Shown: piece by piece, positions 45,221 through 56,235 of the stretch
Layout of the letters: every line of letters begins with the position of its first letter
Numbering within the stretch: the first letter of the stretch is position 1
DNA from: Rhizobacter sp. SG703
Lineage (GTDB): Bacteria > Pseudomonadota > Gammaproteobacteria > Burkholderiales > Burkholderiaceae_C
Assembly: GCF_012275445.1 (NCBI RefSeq)
Contig: NZ_JAAZQK010000008.1
Coordinates: 310,001 to 374,000, forward strand
Length of the DNA: 64,000 nt
Direction: 5' to 3'
Notes under the pieces: model-generated
What the model saw: the letters and a program-made list of their open reading frames with translations, nothing else
The model's database searches: none
Told to the model about the DNA's origin: nothing
Program-made: the position numbers and the translations under genes

Positions 45221-47131
45221 TCAGAGCGGCAATGTGAGCCTGATCACGGTGCCGTAGCCCGGCCCGGATTCGACCAGGCACTGCCCCTGCATCTGCTTGG
45301 CGCGGTGCTTCATGCTGGCCATGCCGTGGCCTCGGTCGAGCTTGCCGTCGAGCTCCATCGGGATGCCCTTGCCGTTGTCCTGCACGACCAGCACGAAATC
45401 GTGCTCGCCGATGCTGCAGCGCACCTTGCAGTGCGACGCGCCGCTGTGCTTGATGATGTTGCTGACCGCCTCGCGCAGGATGCGGGTGGTCTGCACGAAG
45501 GCGCGCGCCGACAGCTGCTGGTGCACGTCTTCGGTCGGGCTGCGCCAGTCGGCCTCGATGTTGGCCTGGCTCAGCCGCGACACCGTCTCGGCCCGCCAGT
45601 CGGCCAGCGCATCGGCCACCTGCATCGGCTTGCCGGTCAGCCCGCGCACCGACAGCCGCATTTCCTCGAGCGCCTCGCGCGCCAGCGTGGAAATGCGCTC
45701 GCTCTCGCTGGTATGGACGATGGTCAGCAGCTTCGCACCGAGGTCGTCGTGCAGGTCGGCGGCGATGCGCTTGCGCTCCTTCTCGGTCACCTGCTCGACG
45801 CGCAGCTCGGCCATCTGCGAGAAGTTGCGCTCGATCTCGGCGGTGACCTCGTTGATGCGGCTTTCCAGCGAGTTGCGGCTCGCCTCGGCCACCTGCAGCG
45901 CGCGCCCGAAGACCTGGATCTGGCGCACGCCGACCGCGATGAACATCAGCGGCATGCTGAAGTGCAGCACGTGCACCGGCAGCAGCGTGACCAGCCCGTG
46001 CTGCGTCGCCAGGTCGACCAGCACCAGCACGCCGACGCCCATCAGCATGAAGGCCATCGGCCAGAAGTCGGCACGGCCGTCGATGCCCTTGCGCCAGGTC
46101 ACGCGCAGGTACAGCGTGACAGCCGCCATCACCTCGGCCGACAGCAGCAGGTACCAGCCGCTGGTTGCCGTGTAGAGACGCTCCGGCCCGGCCAGCGCGA
46201 GGCTGGCCGGCACCAGCACGCACTGCGCCAGCAACCCGATCTCGAGCTTCGTCGAGCGCAGCGCGGCATAGCGCACCAGGAACTGGATCGCCAGCGCCAC
46301 CAGCACGCCGAAGCCGACGCAGACGAGGAATTCGCTGGTGGCGTTGTCCCATGGCGGGTCGCGCCACCACAGGCGGGCCGACAGCGCGGCCCAGCCGATC
46401 GCCAGCAGGCCGAAATGGATCAGCCAGGGGCTGCGGCGGTCCTGCCAGCCCATGCCCAGCATCACGATGCCCAGCGGCACCAGCATCGCCGAGATCACCT
46501 GCACCAGCGAGACGTTCCAGAAGGTGTGGCGGGCCTGCAGGACGGCCAGCAGCGTGTGCGGCCCGACCAGCACCGCCGACAGGCCGCCGGCGCGCTGGCG
46601 CGACGCGACGTGCTGCAGCGCATGGCCCTGCACCTTGATGTCGAGCAGGTTGCCCTGCGGGTTCAGCAGCGCGGGCGGCAGCACGACGAGCTGCGGGTAG
46701 AAGCAGCTGCGCGTCACCGGCTCGGTCATGTGGCCGCCGCTGAAGACCAGGTTGCCGTTCAGCCAGACCTGCGCGGTGCTGCAGGCGCGCTCGATGTAGG
46801 CGGCCATCAGCGGGGACGGCGTGACATGGCTGGCCGGCAGCGTGAATTCGAGGCGGTACCAGACCGGCCCGTCGGCCTGCGGCAGCGTCTCGGCCCACTC
46901 ATCGGGCAGGCGCACCGTACGCGGCTTCAGGTCCTGCGGAAAGACCGGTGCGGTGCTGGCCACCGCGCTTGCGGTGCGGATCTCGACGAGGCCGGGGTCG
47001 TCGGCGGCCGCGGCCGACAGGTCGGTCAGCGCCAGCGCCGACATCATCGCCGCGGCCAGCGGGGCCGCCATGCGCCGGGCCGCGGCGCGCAGCCGGTGGG
47101 CGAGGGTGGTCGGCGGCGCGAAGCAGGGCAT
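45221..47131 (-). CDS. Membrane sensor histidine kinase (7TM-type, HisKA_3)
   Basis: 636 residues. Signal-anchor N-terminus, a periplasmic beta domain of about 150 residues resembling 7TMR-DISM extracellular modules ([28 protein letters not shown]), seven hydrophobic segments between about 205 and 405, a coiled-coil linker, the phospho-acceptor His461 in [16 protein letters not shown] and an HATPase domain with VQDNGKGIP and [14 protein letters not shown]. Cognate kinase of the LuxR-type regulator. Signal unknown. Confidence 0.9.
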   Translation of the reverse strand: MPCFAPPTTLAHRLRAAARRMAAPLAAAMMSALALTDLSAAAADDPGLVEIRTASAVASTAPVFPQDLKPRTVRLPDEWAETLPQADGPVWYRLEFTLPASHVTPSPLMAAYIERACSTAQVWLNGNLVFSGGHMTEPVTRSCFYPQLVVLPPALLNPQGNLLDIKVQGHALQHVASRQRAGGLSAVLVGPHTLLAVLQARHTFWNVSLVQVISAMLVPLGIVMLGMGWQDRRSPWLIHFGLLAIGWAALSARLWWRDPPWDNATSEFLVCVGFGVLVALAIQFLVRYAALRSTKLEIGLLAQCVLVPASLALAGPERLYTATSGWYLLLSAEVMAAVTLYLRVTWRKGIDGRADFWPMAFMLMGVGVLVLVDLATQHGLVTLLPVHVLHFSMPLMFIAVGVRQIQVFGRALQVAEASRNSLESRINEVTAEIERNFSQMAELRVEQVTEKERKRIAADLHDDLGAKLLTIVHTSESERISTLAREALEEMRLSVRGLTGKPMQVADALADWRAETVSRLSQANIEADWRSPTEDVHQQLSARAFVQTTRILREAVSNIIKHSGASHCKVRCSIGEHDFVLVVQDNGKGIPMELDGKLDRGHGMASMKHRAKQMQGQCLVESGPGYGTVIRLTLPL

Positions 47132-47223
47132 GGACGCGGATTGTGCAGGATGCCTGCGGCCCCGGGGCCTTCCGGCGACAATCCGGCCTTGCCCTTTTTC
47201 TCGCTGCCGGAGTCCCCCTCCCC

Positions 47224-48246
47224 GTGATACTTCGCCACGCCTTCATCCCGCTCGACAACGCCCGCCTGTCGCACCTGTGCGGCAGCGTCGACGAACACCT
47301 GCGCAGCATCGAGTCGGCCTTCGGCGTCAGCATCTCGCGGCGCAACGAATCGTTCCGCATCGATGGCCCGAAGGCGAGTGCCGAGCGCGCGGTGGCCCTG
47401 CTGCAGACCCTGTACGGCCGCTCGCGCCGCCCGATCGCCGCCGAGACGCTGCAGCTGGCGATCACCGAAGCGCTGGCCGACGATTCACAGGCGCGGCCGC
47501 GCGCGCCCCGCCTCGGGCGCCCGGCGCTGCGCGAGGCGGTCGAGGGCGATGCGCAGGACGACGCGACCGACGACGACGACGAGATCCTGCTGCGCACCCG
47601 CCGTTCCGAGCTGACCGGCCGCACGCCGAACCAGCAGCTGTACCTGCGCAACATCCTGGCGCACGACATCACCTTCGGCATCGGCCCGGCCGGCACCGGC
47701 AAGACCTTCCTCGCGGTGGCCTGCGCGGTCGACGCGCTGGAGCGCAGCAGCGTGCAGCGCATCATCCTGACGCGACCGGCGGTCGAGGCCGGCGAACGGC
47801 TCGGCTTCCTGCCCGGCGACCTGGCGCAGAAGGTCGACCCCTACCTGCGCCCGCTGTACGACGCGCTGTACGACCTGATGGGCATGGACAAGGTCGCCCG
47901 CGCGTTCGAGAAGGGCAACATCGAGATCGCGCCGCTCGCGTTCATGCGCGGGCGCACGCTGAACCATGCGTTCGTGATCCTCGACGAGGCGCAGAACACC
48001 ACGCGCGAGCAGATGAAGATGTTCCTGACGCGCATCGGCTTCGGCAGCAAGTGCGTCGTCACCGGCGACGTCAGCCAGATCGACCTGCCGCGCGGCACCG
48101 ACAGCGGGCTGATCGACGCCGAGCGCGTGCTGCGCCGTGTCGCCGGCATCGCGATGACGCGCTTCACCGCCGCCGACGTCGTGCGCCACCCGCTGGTCGC
48201 GCGCATCGTCGAGGCCTACGACGCGACCCCGGCGGAGCGCCTCTGA
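47224..48246 (+). CDS. ybeZ: PhoH family ATPase (YbeZ)
   Basis: 340 residues, GTG start at 47224. Walker A GPAGTGKT at 154-161, Walker B VILDEAQN, and the PhoH signatures [19 protein letters not shown] and [16 protein letters not shown]. An acidic linker ([14 protein letters not shown]) separates the N-terminal KH-like part. ybeZ-ybeY is a conserved pair for rRNA maturation; ybeY follows two bases later. Confidence 0.94.
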   Translation: MILRHAFIPLDNARLSHLCGSVDEHLRSIESAFGVSISRRNESFRIDGPKASAERAVALLQTLYGRSRRPIAAETLQLAITEALADDSQARPRAPRLGRPALREAVEGDAQDDATDDDDEILLRTRRSELTGRTPNQQLYLRNILAHDITFGIGPAGTGKTFLAVACAVDALERSSVQRIILTRPAVEAGERLGFLPGDLAQKVDPYLRPLYDALYDLMGMDKVARAFEKGNIEIAPLAFMRGRTLNHAFVILDEAQNTTREQMKMFLTRIGFGSKCVVTGDVSQIDLPRGTDSGLIDAERVLRRVAGIAMTRFTAADVVRHPLVARIVEAYDATPAERL

Positions 48247-48248
48247 GC

Positions 48249-48698
48249 ATGGCCGTCGCCCGGGATGACCTGAGCCTGTCGCTGCAGTTCGCCGACGCGT
48301 CGCACCGCGCCGAACTGCCCCGCCACAAGGTGGCACGCTGGATCCGCGCGGCGCTGGCCGCGCCCGGCGAGATCACGGTGCGCATCGTCGATGCCGACGA
48401 AGGCCGCGCGCTGAACCGCGACTACCGCGGCAAGGACTACGCGACCAACGTGCTGACCTTCGACTACAGCCACGCGCCGGTGGTGGTGGCCGACCTGATC
48501 CTGTGCGCGCCGGTCGTCGAGGCCGAGGCCCGCGCGCAGGGCATCGCACTGCAGGCGCACTATGCGCACCTGCTGGTGCACGGCACGCTGCATGCGCAAG
48601 GGCACGACCACGAGCAGGAAGACGAAGCGGTCGAGATGGAGGCCGAGGAGACGCGCATCCTGGCCGGGCTGGGCGTCGCTGACCCTTACGTGCGATGA
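48249..48698 (+). CDS. ybeY: Endoribonuclease YbeY
   Basis: 149 residues. Metal-binding motif [15 protein letters not shown] (three His) near the C-terminus, preceded by [18 protein letters not shown]. Involved in 16S rRNA 3' maturation and ribosome quality control. No CBS-domain corC gene follows; instead a dispersed repeat and a convergent CorA gene. Confidence 0.96.
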   Translation: MAVARDDLSLSLQFADASHRAELPRHKVARWIRAALAAPGEITVRIVDADEGRALNRDYRGKDYATNVLTFDYSHAPVVVADLILCAPVVEAEARAQGIALQAHYAHLLVHGTLHAQGHDHEQEDEAVEMEAEETRILAGLGVADPYVR

Positions 48699-48706
48699 GG
48701 CGGGAC

Positions 48707-48778
48707 GAGCGCCGGGCCGCCCCAAGCTGGCCCGCATCCCCTCGGGGGATCGGTCGATGTACTCGTCGACCGAGGGGT
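48707..48778 (+). repeat. Dispersed intergenic repeat, copy 1 (family B)
   Basis: Starts eight bases after the ybeY stop: GAGCGCCGGG, CGCCCCAAGC, CGCATCCCC, GGGGATCGGTCGA and CGTCGACCGAGGGG. The reverse complement of 57945-58015 has the same blocks with only scattered differences. The right half folds as GGTCGA/TCGACC. Both copies lie between convergent genes. Confidence 0.85.
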
Positions 48779-48780
48779 TG

Positions 48781-49899
48781 TCATCGTGGGCGGCGCGAGG
48801 TGCTGAGGTAGCGCTTGCGCCAGAAGAACCAGCCGAGCGAGAACGCGATCACCAGCATGAAGCCGCTGGCCATCCAGACGCCGTCGCCGCTGTGGATCAG
48901 CGGGAGCCCTTCGAAATTCATCCCGAAGAAGCCGGTGACCAGGTTCAGCGGCAGGAAGATCGCGGTCAGCACCGTCAGCGTGCGCATGATGTCGTTGGTG
49001 CGGTTGCTCTGCGCCGAGAAGTGCATCTGCACCGCGGTCTCGGCCGACGATTCGAGCCGCCGCACATGGCTCAGCACGCGCTCGATGTGCTCCAGCACGT
49101 CGCGCGAGCGCACCCGCAGCAGCTCGCGGTCGCGCGCTGCCTTCGGGTCCGGCTCGTCCGGCCATTCGTCGAGCGAGTCGATCCATTCGACGATCGCGCT
49201 GCGCTGGTCTTCGCAGGTGTCTTCCAGCAGGTGCAGCGAGTTGCGCGACTCGAGCAGCACCTGCCAGCTGTCGAACTGGCTGCGCGGGTTGAACAGCTCC
49301 TGCTGCAGGTAGCCGAGCTGCTTGGTGAGCAGTCGCCGCAGTTCGAGGTAGCTGTCGACCATGTGGTTCAGCATGCGCAGCATCAGGTCGGCCGGGCTGG
49401 CCGGCAGGCGCATCGCGCCGCGCGGCTCGTAGCGCTGGTCGGCGCCCTCGACCATCTGCTGCAGCTTGCTCGCGAAGAAGTCGCGCACCTGGCAGTCGGT
49501 CGGGTGCACCGTCATCAGCACGCGGTCGAACACCGCGAAGCCGACCGGGCTGGTGTCGATCGCCTCGAGCGCGCGCCGCGCGCTGCTGGCGGTGCCGGTC
49601 TGGTCGTCGAGGAACAGCCCGGCGCTGCCGCTGCCGGCCGCGAGCCGGCGGAACACCATCAGGTCGTACCACGAGGTGTAGTCGAAGTGCGACGGCAGCT
49701 GGTTGTTCAGCAGGTCGGAGATGTGCAGGTCGACCAGCTGCCCGCCGGTCCAGCGCTGCAGCCCGGCCTGGACTTCGGCGACGTTGACCTCGAACTCGCG
49801 CCGCGCGGTGCCGATCCACAGGTAGCCGGTGGGCGGCAGCTTGTCGGGCAGCGATTCGATCTCGGTGAACTGCTCGGCCGTGATGTGGAAGATGCGCAT
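48781..49899 (-). CDS. CorA-family divalent cation transporter
   Basis: 372 residues. Long N-terminal cytoplasmic domain (ITAEQFTEIESLPDKLP), stalk with QMHFSAQSNRTNDIMRTLTVL, then two helices flanking the FFGMNF motif (TAIFLPLNLVTGFFGMNFEGL; WMASGFMLVIAFSLGWFFW) and a basic tail. Residues around 250-330 are ZntB-like. Second CorA protein of the window, longer and distinct from the one at 22994. Confidence 0.93.
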   Translation of the reverse strand: MRIFHITAEQFTEIESLPDKLPPTGYLWIGTARREFEVNVAEVQAGLQRWTGGQLVDLHISDLLNNQLPSHFDYTSWYDLMVFRRLAAGSGSAGLFLDDQTGTASSARRALEAIDTSPVGFAVFDRVLMTVHPTDCQVRDFFASKLQQMVEGADQRYEPRGAMRLPASPADLMLRMLNHMVDSYLELRRLLTKQLGYLQQELFNPRSQFDSWQVLLESRNSLHLLEDTCEDQRSAIVEWIDSLDEWPDEPDPKAARDRELLRVRSRDVLEHIERVLSHVRRLESSAETAVQMHFSAQSNRTNDIMRTLTVLTAIFLPLNLVTGFFGMNFEGLPLIHSGDGVWMASGFMLVIAFSLGWFFWRKRYLSTSRRPR

Positions 49900-49914
49900 G
49901 CCCGGTCTGCGGTG

Positions 49915-51053
<1,139 letters not shown>

Positions 51054-51144
51054 CGCCACTGAATGATAGCCGCAAGGTCGTCATTCCCTGCTTTTCCTCC
51101 CTGAGCAGGAGCCTTACCGTGATGACAGCGATGAGGCTTTTCAA

Positions 51145-51175
51145 CCCCGGCCTTGACGGTCGGGGTTTTCTTTTT
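51145..51175 (+). terminator. Intrinsic terminator between hemB and hemJ (plus strand)
   Basis: CCCCGGCC and GGTCGGGG form an eight-pair stem (one G-U) with loop TTGAC, followed by TTTTCTTTTT. No annotated plus-strand gene precedes it, so it ends a short RNA or acts as an attenuator. An open frame from GTG 51119/ATG 51122, preceded by AGGAG, runs through it in frame with hemJ. Confidence 0.8.
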
Positions 51176-51183
51176 CTGGCCTC

Positions 51184-51189
51184 CATAAT
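51184..51189 (+). promoter_or_regulatory. Possible hemJ -10 (CATAAT)
   Basis: CATAAT ends seven bases before the hemJ ATG, immediately after the terminator; no Shine-Dalgarno is seen. Confidence 0.35.
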
Positions 51190-51196
51190 CCCGCGG

Positions 51197-51637
51197 ATGA
51201 GCAGCCTCTATCCCTGGGTCAAGGCCCTTCACCTGATCTTCGTCGCGAGCTGGTTCGCCGGTCTCTTTTACCTGCCACGCCTGTTCGTCAACCTCGCGTC
51301 GGTGCCGGCCGACAGCCATGCCGAACGTGAGCGCCTGCTGCTGATGGCACGCAAGCTCTATCGCTTCACCAGTTTCCTGATGGTGCCGGCCCTGCTGTTC
51401 GGCCTGTGGCTGTGGCTGGGCTTCGGCGTTGGGCGCGGGCCCGGCAACGGCTGGCTGCACGCCAAGCTCGCGCTGGTGGTGCTGGCGATCGGCTACCACC
51501 ACGGCTGCCGCGCGCTGCTGCGCAGGTTCGAGCGGTTCGAGAACCGCCGCAGCGAGCGCTGGTTCCGCTTCTTCAACGAGACCGCGATCCTGCTGTTCGC
51601 CGCGATCGTCGTGCTGGTGATCGTCAAGCCGTTCTGA
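51197..51637 (+). CDS. hemJ: HemJ protoporphyrinogen oxidase (CopD-like membrane protein)
   Basis: 146 residues, four predicted helices. HemJ/UPF0093 motifs: YPWVKALHLIFVASWFAGLFYLPRLFV with the conserved His12, RKLYRF, and GWLHAKLALVVLAIGYHHG with His and Lys residues that bind heme. Oxidises protoporphyrinogen IX. Divergent from hemB, which strengthens the heme assignment. A longer start at 51119/51122 cannot be excluded. Confidence 0.92.
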   Translation: MSSLYPWVKALHLIFVASWFAGLFYLPRLFVNLASVPADSHAERERLLLMARKLYRFTSFLMVPALLFGLWLWLGFGVGRGPGNGWLHAKLALVVLAIGYHHGCRALLRRFERFENRRSERWFRFFNETAILLFAAIVVLVIVKPF

Positions 51638-51644
51638 TCCGGCC

Positions 51645-52790
51645 ATGGCTCGGCATCGCAGCTCGGCCGGACCGTTGGCGTGGCTGTACGCCGCGCTGAT
51701 CGTCTACGCGAGCCTGTCGCCGTTCACCGGCTGGAAGCAACCGGTGGCGCTTGCGCTGGCCGGGCTCGGCCACCTGCCGTGGCTGCGCTACTGGACCGCG
51801 TTCGACGTGGTCTCCAACCTGCTCGGCTACATGCCGCTCGGCGCGCTCGCGGTGGGGGCACTGGTGCGCTCCGGGCGGCGCGTGTCGATCGCCTTCATCG
51901 CGGCGTTGCTGGCCGGCGCACTGCTGTCGTTCCTGATGGAGAGCCTGCAGAACTGGCTGCCGCAGCGCGTGCCGTCCATGCTCGACTGGCTGCTGAATGC
52001 CGCCGGCACGCTGGCCGGTGCGCTGGTCGCGGTCGCGGTGCACGCGCTCGGCGGCATCGAGCGCTGGCAGACGCTGCGCGACCGCTGGTTCGTCGCCCGC
52101 AGTGCCGGCGGCCTGCTGCTGTTGTTGCTGTGGCCGGTCGGCCTGCTGTTCCCGACTCCGGTGCCGCTCGGTCTCGGCCAGGTGCTGGTGCGACTGCAGG
52201 AACTGGCCGCCGAGGCATTGGGTGGCACGCCGTGGTCGGCCTGGACCGAAGACTGGGCCGATGCGAGCGCTGCGATGACGCCCTTGTCGCGCGTCAGCGA
52301 GTTGCTGACGATCCTGCTCGGGCTGCTTGCGCCCTGCCTGGTCGCCTACACCATCGTGCGACCGGGCTGGCGCCGCGCGGTGACGGTGCCCGGCGCAGCC
52401 CTGCTCGGCTTCGCGACCACCACGCTGTCGACCGCACTGAACTTCGGCCCGCAACACGCGCTGGCCTGGTTGACGCCGCCTGCCCTGCCCGGGCTGCTGG
52501 CCGGCGCGATCGCCGGGCTGCTGCTGTTGCGCATTCCGCGCCGCGGTGCGGCCGGGCTCGGCCTGGTGGTCGTGACGGCGCTGGTCGCGCTGGTGGCGCA
52601 GGCACCGACCGATCCGTACTACGCCGAAAGCCTGCAGGGCTGGGAGCAGGGGCGCTTCATCCGCTTCCACGGCCTCGCGCAATGGATCGGCTGGCTGTGG
52701 CCGTATGCGGCGCTGGTCTACCTGCTCGCCCGCGTGACGGCCAGGGACAACGCCGAGCGCGGCACTGGGGATGCGCAGGCAGGTCCGTAA
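51645..52790 (+). CDS. VanZ-family membrane protein
   Basis: 381 residues, about ten hydrophobic helices. The VanZ motif is in DVVSNLLGYMPLGALAVGAL followed by SFLMESLQNWLPQRVPSMLDWLLNAAG. The C-terminal half adds a second membrane region, making it larger than short VanZ proteins. Starts seven bases after hemJ. Function in betaproteobacteria unknown. Confidence 0.85.
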   Translation: MARHRSSAGPLAWLYAALIVYASLSPFTGWKQPVALALAGLGHLPWLRYWTAFDVVSNLLGYMPLGALAVGALVRSGRRVSIAFIAALLAGALLSFLMESLQNWLPQRVPSMLDWLLNAAGTLAGALVAVAVHALGGIERWQTLRDRWFVARSAGGLLLLLLWPVGLLFPTPVPLGLGQVLVRLQELAAEALGGTPWSAWTEDWADASAAMTPLSRVSELLTILLGLLAPCLVAYTIVRPGWRRAVTVPGAALLGFATTTLSTALNFGPQHALAWLTPPALPGLLAGAIAGLLLLRIPRRGAAGLGLVVVTALVALVAQAPTDPYYAESLQGWEQGRFIRFHGLAQWIGWLWPYAALVYLLARVTARDNAERGTGDAQAGP

Positions 52791-52793
52791 AAT
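52788..52793 (+). promoter_or_regulatory. Possible -10 (TAAAAT) of the [2Fe-2S] gene, leaderless arrangement
   Basis: TAAAAT overlaps the VanZ stop and ends six bases before the next ATG at 52800. Confidence 0.35.
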
Positions 52794-52799
52794 GCGCCG

Positions 52800-53126
52800 A
52801 TGACTTATTTCAAGCGCCACATCTTCTTCTGCCTGAACCAGCGCGACAAAGGCGAAGACAGCTGTGCCAACCACCATGCGCAGGCCGGCTTCGAACGCTG
52901 CAAGTCCCGCGCGAAGGCCGAGAAGCTGGCCGGCCCCGGCGGTGTGCGGGTCAACAAGGCCGGTTGCCTCGACCGTTGCGCCGGCGGGCCGGTGGCGGTG
53001 GTCTACCCGGAGGCGGTCTGGTACACCTACATCGACGATGCCGACATCGATGAGATCGTCGAATCGCACCTGAAGAACGGCGTGGTGGTCGAGCGGCTGC
53101 TGCTGCCGGACTCGGTCGGCCGCTGA
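52800..53126 (+). CDS. Thioredoxin-like [2Fe-2S] ferredoxin
   Basis: 108 residues with four cluster-type cysteines: FFCLNQR, DSCANHH, and GCLDRCAGGP, the spacing of thioredoxin-fold ferredoxins (NuoE-like). Acidic C-terminal half (TYIDDADIDEIVESH). Electron partner unknown. Confidence 0.88.
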   Translation: MTYFKRHIFFCLNQRDKGEDSCANHHAQAGFERCKSRAKAEKLAGPGGVRVNKAGCLDRCAGGPVAVVYPEAVWYTYIDDADIDEIVESHLKNGVVVERLLLPDSVGR

Positions 53127-53140
53127 CCGGTGCTGCGCCG

Positions 53141-53755
53141 ATGAATTCGAAGACCGTCAAGGTGTTGACGCCCGGTCCCGCGGGCGCCCTCGAATGCGCG
53201 CTCGACCGCCCCGACAGCGAGCCGCGCGGCGTGGCCGTGATCTGCCACCCGCACCCGCAGCAGGGCGGCACGATGGACAACAAGGTGGTGCAGACGCTGG
53301 CACGCGCCTTCCTGCAGCTGGGCTATCGCACGGTGCGTTTCAACTTCCGCGGCGTGGCGGCCTCCGAGGGCGCCTGGGACGACGGCCAGGGCGAGATCGA
53401 CGACGCGCTGGCGGTGATCGCCGCGCACCGCGATCCGGCCCTGCCGCTCGCGTTGGCGGGGTTCTCGTTCGGCGGCTACGTCGCGTCGCAGGCGGCCGCG
53501 CGCCTGCCCGACGGTGCGAAGGCCGAGCGGCTGGTGCTGGTCGGGCCGTCGACGCAAAAACAGACGGTCGCGCCGGTGCCGGAGGAAACTTTGGTGATCC
53601 ACGGCGAGTCGGACGACATCGTGCCGCTGTCGGCCACCCTCGACTGGGCACGACCGCAATCCCTGCCGGTGGTGGTCATCCCCGGCGTGGGCCATTTCTT
53701 TCACGGGCAGCTGGCGCTGCTGAAGAACCTGGTGGTGCGGTCCTGGCATCGTTGA
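53141..53755 (+). CDS. Alpha/beta hydrolase (CocE/NonD-like, small)
   Basis: 204 residues. Nucleophile Ser109 in AGFSFGGY, acid in HGESDDIVPL and base His in GVGHFFHG; early CHPHPQQGGTMDNKVV and FNFRGVAASEG are typical of this family of cytosolic hydrolases. Substrate unknown. Follows the ferredoxin by 14 bases. Confidence 0.9.
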   Translation: MNSKTVKVLTPGPAGALECALDRPDSEPRGVAVICHPHPQQGGTMDNKVVQTLARAFLQLGYRTVRFNFRGVAASEGAWDDGQGEIDDALAVIAAHRDPALPLALAGFSFGGYVASQAAARLPDGAKAERLVLVGPSTQKQTVAPVPEETLVIHGESDDIVPLSATLDWARPQSLPVVVIPGVGHFFHGQLALLKNLVVRSWHR

Positions 53756-53789
53756 TGCCGGGGCTTCGCGTACCGCCCAACCTGATCCG

Positions 53790-54986
53790 ATGTTCATGAA
53801 AAGACTGATTGCCCTCGTGCTGGCGCTTGGCGCCGCCGCCGTCTCGTCCGTGTCGTACGCGCAGGCGCCTCAGCCGCCCGAGATCGCGGCCAAGAGCTAC
53901 CTGCTGCTCGACATCACCACCGGCCAGACCCTCGCCGAGCGCGAGGCCGATGCGCCGGCCGATCCGGCCTCGCTGACCAAGCTGATGACCGCCTACCTGG
54001 TGTTCGCGGCGCTGCGCGACCACAAGCTGACGATGGAGCAGACGCTGCCGGTGTCGCTGCGCGCCTGGCAGGAGCGCAAGGGCGGCGGCTCGCTGATGTT
54101 CATCGAGCCGCGCAGCACGCCGAAGGTCGAGGACCTGCTGCGCGGGCTGATCGTCAATTCGGGCAACGACGCCGCGGTGGTGCTGGCTGAAGGCGTCGCC
54201 GGCACGCTCGACCAGTTCATCGAGCTGATGAACCGCCAGGCGCAGGCCTTCGGCCTGAAGAACACCCAGTTCAAGAACGCCACCGGGCTGACCGAGCCAG
54301 GCCACAAGAGCACCGCCCGCGACGTGGCGGTGATCGCGAGCCGCATCATCCGCGACTTCCCGGAGTACTACCCGATCTACTCGATCAGGAAGTACCACTA
54401 CGAGGGCGCGCCGATCAGCAACGAGAACAACCGCAACGTGCTGCTGACGCGCGATCCCACCGTCGACGGCATGAAGACCGGCTACACCGAGGCGGCCGGC
54501 TACTGCATGGTGGTGTCGGCGCAGCGCGATTTCCCGAACCTCGCGGTCAACGGCGCCGGCGGCGGCAAGCGGCGCCTGCTCAGCGTGGTGCTCAACGCGG
54601 CCTCGATGGATGCCCGCGCGAACGAGAGCCAGAAGCTGCTGAATTGGGGTTTCCAGGCCTTCGACACGGTGCGCCTGTTCGAAGGCTCGAAAGCGGTGGC
54701 CACGGTGCCGGTCTGGAAGGGCGCGACGCGCGAGGCCCAGCTGGGCGCGGCGAACGGCGTCTTCGTCAGCGTGCCCAAGGGCGAGGGCGCGAAGCTGCAG
54801 ACGAAGATCGAGCGCACCGATCCGCTGGTCGCGCCGCTGGCGCAAGGCCAGCGCGTCGGCACGCTGAAGGTCACGACCTCGGCCGGCGCGCCGGTGGCCG
54901 AGCTGCCGCTGGTGGTGTTGACCGCCGTCGAGCAGGCCGGCCTCTTCGGCCGCGCCTGGGACGCCCTGCGGCTGTGGATCAAGTAA
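53790..54986 (+). CDS. D-alanyl-D-alanine carboxypeptidase (PBP5/6 class, S11)
   Basis: 398 residues, signal peptide to VSYAQA. Catalytic SLTK (Ser61, Lys64), SGN (124-126) and KTG (229-231) motifs. A PBP5-like C-terminal beta domain and an amphipathic membrane anchor (FGRAWDALRLWIK) end the protein. Trims peptidoglycan pentapeptides; followed by dat, ybeD, lipB, lipA, a conserved string. Confidence 0.96.
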   Translation: MFMKRLIALVLALGAAAVSSVSYAQAPQPPEIAAKSYLLLDITTGQTLAEREADAPADPASLTKLMTAYLVFAALRDHKLTMEQTLPVSLRAWQERKGGGSLMFIEPRSTPKVEDLLRGLIVNSGNDAAVVLAEGVAGTLDQFIELMNRQAQAFGLKNTQFKNATGLTEPGHKSTARDVAVIASRIIRDFPEYYPIYSIRKYHYEGAPISNENNRNVLLTRDPTVDGMKTGYTEAAGYCMVVSAQRDFPNLAVNGAGGGKRRLLSVVLNAASMDARANESQKLLNWGFQAFDTVRLFEGSKAVATVPVWKGATREAQLGAANGVFVSVPKGEGAKLQTKIERTDPLVAPLAQGQRVGTLKVTTSAGAPVAELPLVVLTAVEQAGLFGRAWDALRLWIK

Positions 54987-55025
54987 GCTCGTCCGTTCCC
55001 ATCGCATCTGTTCCCGGGAGCCTGC

Positions 55026-55901
55026 ATGCAAGCGATTCCTGACACCCTGTGCTACCTCAACGGCGAGTACGGCCCGCTGCGCGACGCCAAGGTGTCGGTG
55101 CTGGACCGTGGATTCGTCTTCGGCGACGGCATCTACGAGGTCGTGCCGGTCTACGGCCGGCGCCTGTTCCGCTTCGACGAGCACCTCGCGCGGCTGAACC
55201 GCAGCCTCGGCAAGGTGCGCATCGCGAGCCCGTTCGACCGGGCGCAGTGGCTGGAACGCTGCCGCCGGCTGATCGACGCGCAGGCCGCCGACGACCAGCT
55301 GCTGTACATCCAGGTCACGCGCGGCGTCGCGGTGCGCGACCATGTGATGCCGCCCGATCTGACGCCGACGGTGTTCATGATGACCAACCCGATGAAGCCG
55401 GCCAGCGCCGAGCAGCGCCACCAGGGCGTGACCTGCGTCACTGCGCGCGACTTCCGCTGGGAGCGCGGCGACATCAAGTCGGTGTCGCTGCTCGGCAACG
55501 TGCTGGCCCGCCAGATCTCGGCCGACCACGGCGCGGTCGAGACGATCATGTTCCGCGACGGCTTCCTGACCGAAGCGTCGTCCAGCAACGTCTGGGTGGT
55601 GCACGAAGGCGCGGTGCTCGGCGCGCCGAAGAGCGAGCACGTGCTCGAAGGCATCCGCTACGAATTGATCCGCGAGCTGTGCGAGGAAGCCGGCATCGGC
55701 TACAACCTGCGCCCGATCTCCGAGGCCGAGGTGCTGGGCGCCGACGAGCTGATGCTGAGCTCGGCCACCAAGGAGGTGCTGGCGGTGACGCAGGTCGACG
55801 GCGAAGCCGTGGGCCATGGGGCGTTGCGCGGCAAGCCCGGCCCGGTCTACGCGAAGCTGTACGAGGCGTACCAGCGCGCCAAGACATTGCAGTCGATTTG
55901 A
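55026..55901 (+). CDS. dat: D-amino-acid transaminase
   Basis: 291 residues, fold-type IV PLP enzyme. Start region LCYLNGEYGPLRDAKVSVLDRGFVFGDGIYE, PLP-lysine in RGDIKSVSLLGNVLARQ and TEASSSNVW. Makes D-glutamate/D-alanine precursors for peptidoglycan. Gap of 39 bases after the carboxypeptidase. Confidence 0.93.
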   Translation: MQAIPDTLCYLNGEYGPLRDAKVSVLDRGFVFGDGIYEVVPVYGRRLFRFDEHLARLNRSLGKVRIASPFDRAQWLERCRRLIDAQAADDQLLYIQVTRGVAVRDHVMPPDLTPTVFMMTNPMKPASAEQRHQGVTCVTARDFRWERGDIKSVSLLGNVLARQISADHGAVETIMFRDGFLTEASSSNVWVVHEGAVLGAPKSEHVLEGIRYELIRELCEEAGIGYNLRPISEAEVLGADELMLSSATKEVLAVTQVDGEAVGHGALRGKPGPVYAKLYEAYQRAKTLQSI

Positions 55902-55932
55902 ATTTTCCGCAGATCCCCCCATCTGCGACGGC

Positions 55933-56220
55933 ATGAACGCCACGATGCAAGACATTCCGCCCGACCAGTCGCTGATCGACTACCCGTCCCGTTTCCCGAT
56001 CAAGGTGATGGGCAGCAACGTCGACGGCTTCGTGCATGCGATCACGACGATCGCGAAGCAGTTCGACCCCGATTTCGACGCGTCCACCGTCGAGATCCGC
56101 CCGAGCAGCGGCAACAAGTACCTGGGCGTGACGGTCACCGTCACCGCCACCAGCCGCGAGCAGCTCGACGAGCTGTACCGCACGCTGTCGACCCACCCGC
56201 TGGTCAAGGTGGTGTTGTGA
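55933..56220 (+). CDS. ybeD: YbeD-family (DUF493) protein
   Basis: 95 residues: YPSRFPIKVMGSNVDGFVHAI, then VEIRPSSGNKYLGVTVTVTATSREQLDELYRTL. Ferredoxin-like ACT-type fold; almost always before lipB, function unsettled. Ends 15 bases before lipB. Confidence 0.93.
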   Translation: MNATMQDIPPDQSLIDYPSRFPIKVMGSNVDGFVHAITTIAKQFDPDFDASTVEIRPSSGNKYLGVTVTVTATSREQLDELYRTLSTHPLVKVVL

Positions 56221-56235
56221 CCGCGGCCTGGTGAC

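Noticed and set aside
53676-55955. 759-codon minus-strand frame opposite the carboxypeptidase and transaminase genes
   Set aside because: Antisense shadow; plus-strand frames carry SLTK/SGN/KTG and PLP-lysine motifs.
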